NCBI RefSeq assembly: GCF_954871325.1
Contig: NC_088775.1
Coordinates: forward strand, 44,617,561 to 44,681,560
Length of the DNA: 64,000 bases
Direction of reading: 5' to 3'
From: Gordionus sp. m RMFG-2023
Lineage: Eukaryota > Nematomorpha > Gordioida > Chordodea > Parachordodidae
Shown here: positions 59,562 to 64,000 of the stretch, in pieces
Layout of the letters: each line of letters starts with the position of its first letter
How positions within the stretch are numbered: position 1 is the first letter of the stretch
Notes under the pieces: generated by a model
What the model was told of the DNA's origin: nothing
The model's database searches: none
What the model saw: only the letters and a program-made list of their open reading frames with translations
Translations under genes and position numbers: made by a program

Positions 59562-59912
59562 ATCAGTATCATTGTTTTCTTAACCAACTGCTATGAAGGA
59601 ATTGTATATGACTCAACAATTAAGAGTAGAAATAGAGAGATTTACAACCAACAGGATAACATAGAGAAATATAATATATTTTTTGATTGCTTCAATGAGC
59701 AGAAAGATAAATTCCAAATAAATGACATCCAATTTTATGGACCAATATTATATAAATATTACAGCCAAGGGCTGTGCCGATCTACAAATTTTGCACTGAT
59801 CCAATCCAATATAACTAAAACACCTCTGATATTTAAATTGATTTTTATTTACCCTTTTTTCTTTGTATCAATGCCAAATATATCAATCTTTTCAACTTTT
59901 AAAAAAACCAAC
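59562..59912 (+). pseudogene. Unrecognised open frame interrupted by a hAT insertion
   Basis: 117 codons are open between stops, without a clear start; it may begin at an internal splice acceptor (aatcag at 59566). The part before the hAT reads like coding sequence (KYNIFFDCFNEQKDKFQIND, IQFYGPILYKYY). From 59766 on it runs into the hAT and is accidental. Product unknown. Confidence 0.35.
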
Positions 59913-60470
59913 TAACTTTCATGAAGGATTTAATGTGTTTTATTTTTTATAAGTTAATATTATCATTTAAAATAATTCCAATGTATATGGGTGAATGTAG
60001 TGTTGTTAAACAGCTCTATTTAGCCAATTTTTAAAAAGCACCAAATCAAAATTTTAAACAAAATATTATTACCTATGCCTTGAAATTTAGCCAATAGAAG
60101 TCCAAACCTTTCTGATATCTGTGGGAAAAATCAATAAGCATGGATAATCTACCCTTGGCTAAAATTTTGAGTTAATTATTTTTAAAATTGGCTAAATTGA
60201 GCCATTACTGGATGTAACTCATTAGATATTTTAAAATCCTTTTCTTTTTGCAGATAATATAACAAAAAATAGTGTAAAATATCAAACTATTTTTTTTAAC
60301 TACAACAATTAAAATGAATATTAATTCCTTTCATTAATTTATAATTATGAAATTATTTATAAAATAAAAAAGATTATATATACTATTATAAAGTAGCCAA
60401 AAACAAAAAAAATGGAATTAATTGAGTTTTTAAAAAGATTGGCCCATTCTGATATTCTCAGCACAGCCCT
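59766..60470. mobile_element. Non-autonomous hAT, 705 bp, 7/8 target duplication
   Basis: Left end CAAGGGCTGTGCCGATCT and the right end complementing AGGGCTGTGCTGA are inverted. Flanks are attacagc (59758-59765) and attacaga (60471-60478). No transposase is present. A small palindromic MITE sits inside at about 60000-60215. Confidence 0.75.
60000..60215. repeat. Palindromic MITE copy
   Basis: Ends gttaaacagctctatttagcc and the complement of taatggctcaatttagcc are inverted. Same family as 60888-61092. Confidence 0.65.
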
Positions 60471-60609
60471 ATTACAGATCAAGTATACTGTATCCAAACC
60501 TAAAATATTACAGTGAAATAAAAAGAATACTTTATTCCACCCTATAAATACAATAATGATTAATATAAATATATACAAAAAATCATAACAATAATTATCT
60601 AATTTCTAT

Positions 60610-61270
60610 TAGAGGTCTGCAAATGGCAAAATTTTTAGACCTGGCCCAGTTGGAATTTAGTTATTACCTGCCCTAGCCTGTCAAAACTACCTAACCTTGT
60701 TCCAATTTTTTTACAAGATTGCCTCACCCTGCTTGGGTTTTTTAAAATCTAGAGAAATATCTTATAGAAAAATAACCAATAACGATGAGGGTTTAGGTTT
60801 CATGATTTTCTTATAGCAATAGACATAAATTGTAAGAAAATAGAAAAGAAATCATTTTTTTAATGAATAATAATATTAAGCAGCTCTAGTGTTAAACGGC
60901 TCAATTTGAATTGATTTTTTAAAATGGTTAACTAAATATTTTCAAAAAAATATTATGCAGGCCTGAGGATTTTGTTCATATATGGCACAAAGACACTTAT
61001 TAGCAAAATCTCGAGATTTAGACTATATTCATCTTGCTAAAATATTGAGTTAGCCATTTTAAAAATCGACTAAAATCGAGCCATTTAACATCATTTAATA
61101 TAAAATATATAATTTTAACGAAATTAAGCATTAGAATGATTTTTTTCCTATTAAATATTAAGTGTGTCTGGCATTTTTTTTCCTGCCTGCCCCTTTGATT
61201 TTTTTACCTGTTAAACCAGTCCAAATAAATGTTTTTCAAATGTTGCCAGGGGCTGGGTATGATGAATATT
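60610..61270. mobile_element. hAT-type left end with poorly defined right end
   Basis: TAGAGGTCTGCAAATGGC at 60610 is a classic hAT terminus, followed by cctgcc-rich subterminal sequence. A comparable block (cctgcctgcccc, accagtcc) lies near 61185-61250, but its outer terminus is not recognisable. Confidence 0.5.
60888..61092. repeat. Palindromic MITE copy
   Basis: gtgttaaacggctcaattt at the left is mirrored by the complement of gttaaatggctcgatttt at the right. The centre carries gattttgttcatatatggca. Confidence 0.7.
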
Positions 61271-61819
61271 AATTTAAAATATAAGGAGAAGCAACAAAAT
61301 TAATGTAAGAATCCATGGAAAAGGTTAAAAGTGAATATTGAATTTTTTAAACAAAAATATAAAATAGTTCCTGTTATCTTTTGTGTAGAAAATGAAAAAT
61401 GTTACAAGATTTTCTTAAACATAAAGTATCTAAGACAGAGTACAAAAATCTTTTTACATTCAAGTATTCAGGATATCTTATCTTAGTTGGGCATTGATTC
61501 AAACAAACTGTTGTAGTCTAAATTTGTTTTTAAATTTTCCTGTAAAAACAAGAAAATTTTATGAGACTTTTAGGAATTATATGTCAGAATAAAAATTAAT
61601 TAGAAGCTTCATCTACATTCTTAAACTAGAACTCTAGATTCATTAACAAACCAAAAAACATTGTTTGACTATGAAAGCAAATATGATTCAACAACCTAGG
61701 GAAAAAATCAAAACCAATTTTTTTTAATTACAAGTGTCATATTCATGGAAAATCAATTTAAACAATTGAGAACCATTTTAATTTTATATAAATTAGTTTA
61801 GTTTTTTGATTGATTGGAC

Positions 61820-62185
61820 CTCAGAAACTTTATCCATATAATAAAGATTTGACAATTGCATTGTTAATCAATGGTATATATCTGATATGGATGTGTTAGA
61901 CGTTTTTGAGGAAATAAATTTGCTGACTTGTTGGACCTTATGATAAAAAAAATACAAGAAATTTACCCAAACACTGCAAAAGTTTTACAATACTAATGAT
62001 ACCAGTAACCGGAAAGTGCTGGAAAGTTTTTTGGAAGTTAACTTTAATAAGAGCCATTTGAGATTGACTGAGCTTCCATTTTATATTTTGAATCATAAAT
62101 CACTTAATGTCTTAAATTTAGAAGAAATTCTTCAAAATTTTGCAGGAAAGAAGAGAAAATTAATTATAATAAATGGTTTTTATTA
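61820..62185 (+). pseudogene. hAT transposase C-terminal remnant (ZMYM1-like)
   Basis: Plus frames read KIQEIYPNTAKVLQY, then IPVT, then KLTLI and SHLRLTELPFYILNHKSLNV with LNLEEILQNFAGKKRKLI. This is the order of the hAT C-terminus (EIYPN......LLTLPV, SKLKLIK..LRS....RL..L..L, FA..KARK). At least two frameshifts. The end touches the next hAT-like terminus at 62184. Confidence 0.7.
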
Positions 62186-62870
62186 GGGGTGTACTGATAC
62201 CACTTTTTGGAGGCCGATCCGATATTCCAAATATTAAATTGATATCGGCCGATAACCGATCCGATATATCTAATTTTGTATTCTGTAAAGATACCAATGG
62301 TTTTAATTTTTAATATACTTTTTATTAGTATAACATCTATAATTTAATTATACCATAACTTATGTCATTTAAATATATTATAATGATCAGTTATAGTTTA
62401 TATTCAATTTTATTGCCTAAAAGTATATAAAATATTTTTATTATAAATCACTTTTATATAATAAGTAACAAAATTAATCTATATACATAATAAGTAATAA
62501 ACAAATATATTATGAAATTTAAATAAATATTTAAAATAATATTTAACATTAATATATCGAAGATTTCTTTTTAGAAATATGAAAATTTCCAATTTATCAA
62601 AAATTACCTGCGGCGATGGTAACTGTCAATATCGCCAGCTTAACTAAAAACAGATTCTGAAGAGATTATCGCACACTATTATAAACAGAATGCGGAAAAA
62701 AATAACAATATGGCAGAATGTTTATTAATTATTATTATTAAAAAAATATGGATTTCGATTTTATTTATAAAAATAACTTTTTTAAAATAATTTATAACAT
62801 TTTATTTTTGTTAAGAACGCCATTTTATATCGGATAGGATCGGCAAATTTTATAGTTTTTATATTAAATT
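62184..62870. mobile_element. hAT-like element with TAGGGGTGTACTGATACC end
   Basis: The left terminus TAGGGGTGTACTGATACC and the repeated gatatcggcc/gatccgatat motifs are typical of hAT MITEs. Matching motifs (atcggataggatcggc) recur near 62830-62852, but no complete right terminus was found. A short GC-richer block at 62605-62700 is unassigned. Confidence 0.55.
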
Positions 62871-62879
62871 TTAAGATTA

Positions 62880-63870
62880 TGTACATATTTTTAGAATTTA
62901 TATAAGAGGAAACAAATAAAATCATGTTTATGCCTAAGGGCAGATAATCTAGTGATAGGCCTGGGATTAAGTAGTGTAGGGAGGAAAAAGGGAAAAATTA
63001 AACAGAAATAAACAAGCTTTGCAAATTTTAAAAATTATTTTTTTATAACAATTTCTTAAAAACAAGTTAGTTTTTTTAATATCACAATTTAACAAAATGA
63101 GCATATTATAAAATCATTGTGATAATGAATATTTAACTAATGCTTCTAATTTTTTAGATGATTGTAATAATGAAAAATTTGCAACAAAATGTTGTGGACC
63201 ATTTTTTACAAGGAAGATTTTTATAGAAGTTTTTTATCTCCAATAAATTTTTATTTAGAGATTTTAAATGTGAAATTAAATATTTCAAATCTTTTTGAAA
63301 ATCATTAATTGTTTTAATTTTTTTATTCTTCCATTTTATGATATATTTTAGCTCCCAAGATTTTTTCAGGAGACCCACCCTTTCAACATTTATCATACCA
63401 ATATTATTTTCGAAAACAATATCAAAGGCTTCACATTGCAGTATATATTTTTTTAAAACCTTACTTGAAAAATAAATTTAAAGTTTAACACAACACAACA
63501 ATTAAAAATCATTATTTATTCTTTAATAATGAATACTTCTTTTATTTATATTTATTTCTGTTTTTTTAATTTAAATATTGATTTAGCGGAAAAAACAAAT
63601 ATATATCATGGCTTTACTGGCTTAAGCTTATCAATAAGCTTAAATATGCGGAGGTGAAGTTAAATATCCTTAAAATGACGCTACACACTGAAAGTCGAAC
63701 AATCAAAATCAGGTGGCAATTAACTGGAATTTCTAACATCAGCGCCTTTTTCAAAATTTGGAAGAAGGATAGATTCGATATGTAAGTACATAGGAAGGAA
63801 TTTATATATACAGCGTCCTCAATCTCCAATGATAGTGTTGTAAAATGACCCGATTTGTGTCGATCTTTAA
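62880..63870. other. AT-rich stretch without supported genes
   Basis: A minus-strand open frame at 63154-63396 (Lys/Asn-rich, helix-like) is probably chance. Nothing else seen. Confidence 0.35.
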
Positions 63871-63874
63871 AAAT

Positions 63875-64000
63875 GGCCTGATGAAGATTTTGGCCGAAAT
63901 AAAAGGTAAGTCTGGAGATCTTGTTCATAGGTAGAAGTAAGGTTTTGGACCGTCTATTTGCCAAATCTCGAGGCTTACATAATACAATTTTTGCTAAAAT
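63875..64000 (+). repeat. MITE-family copy cut by the window end
   Basis: ggagatcttgttcatagg, tttgccaaatctcgaggctta and ttgctaaaat correspond to the centre and right half of the copy at 60888-61092. Confidence 0.65.

Noticed and set aside
63614-63964. 116-residue minus-strand open frame at the window end
   Set aside because: It overlaps the MITE copy and shows no domain; it is a chance frame.

Overview
This is eukaryotic, very AT-rich DNA. No bacterial gene layout, operon, tRNA, rRNA or CRISPR array is visible. The window is mostly intron and intergenic sequence filled with transposable elements. The mix of hAT, FLYWCH-type MULE, Helitron, Ty3/gypsy LTR elements and an APE-type LINE, with small exons in large introns, suggests an invertebrate animal. 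AT-rich cnidarian relatives and other invertebrates all fit, and the sequence does not settle it.

Region 1 (1-20.8 kb) holds the one convincing host gene. It is a plus-strand coiled-coil protein seen as eight small exons (1876-1980, 3506-3611, 6671-6789, 7241-7345 or 7364, 8785-8837, 15745-15842, 16210-16302, 20696-20780). Splice sites are GT/AG and the reading phase can be followed through to a stop. The 5' end lies outside the window. Its introns carry at least four hAT elements, a Ty3/gypsy fossil nested in one of them, and two LINE copies in opposite orientations.

Region 2 (20.8-33.7 kb) is a retroelement cluster: a minus-strand gypsy remnant with an LTR-like end, a 2.36-kb hAT foldback element with a perfect 8-bp target duplication, and a long plus-strand Ty3/gypsy fossil. 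That fossil has a Gag-like part with a membrane segment and four zinc knuckles, protease, a 24-bp frame-preserving minisatellite, reverse transcriptase, RNase H, integrase, an additional zinc-knuckle ORF and a 3' LTR.

Region 3 (33.7-45.7 kb) is gene-poor: dispersed repeats, a ZMYM1-like hAT with perfect 8-bp target duplication (39015-40864), and about 4 kb of A/G-rich, decayed repeats.

Region 4 (45.7-58.2 kb) holds two FLYWCH-MULE elements on the minus strand, each with a roughly 120-bp tandem array on its 3' side, plus Helitron/Helentron termini, a Helitron Rep remnant, a foldback repeat and several minisatellites. Region 5 (58.2-64 kb) holds an unrecognised 134-residue ORF, a second open frame interrupted by a hAT, other hAT remnants and a small palindromic MITE family.

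No clearly new biochemical system is proven. The best leads are the membrane-anchored Gag-like protein shared by the two gypsy fossils, the MULE/subterminal-array architecture, the higher-order repeat inside the hAT foldback, and the TE-loaded host gene.
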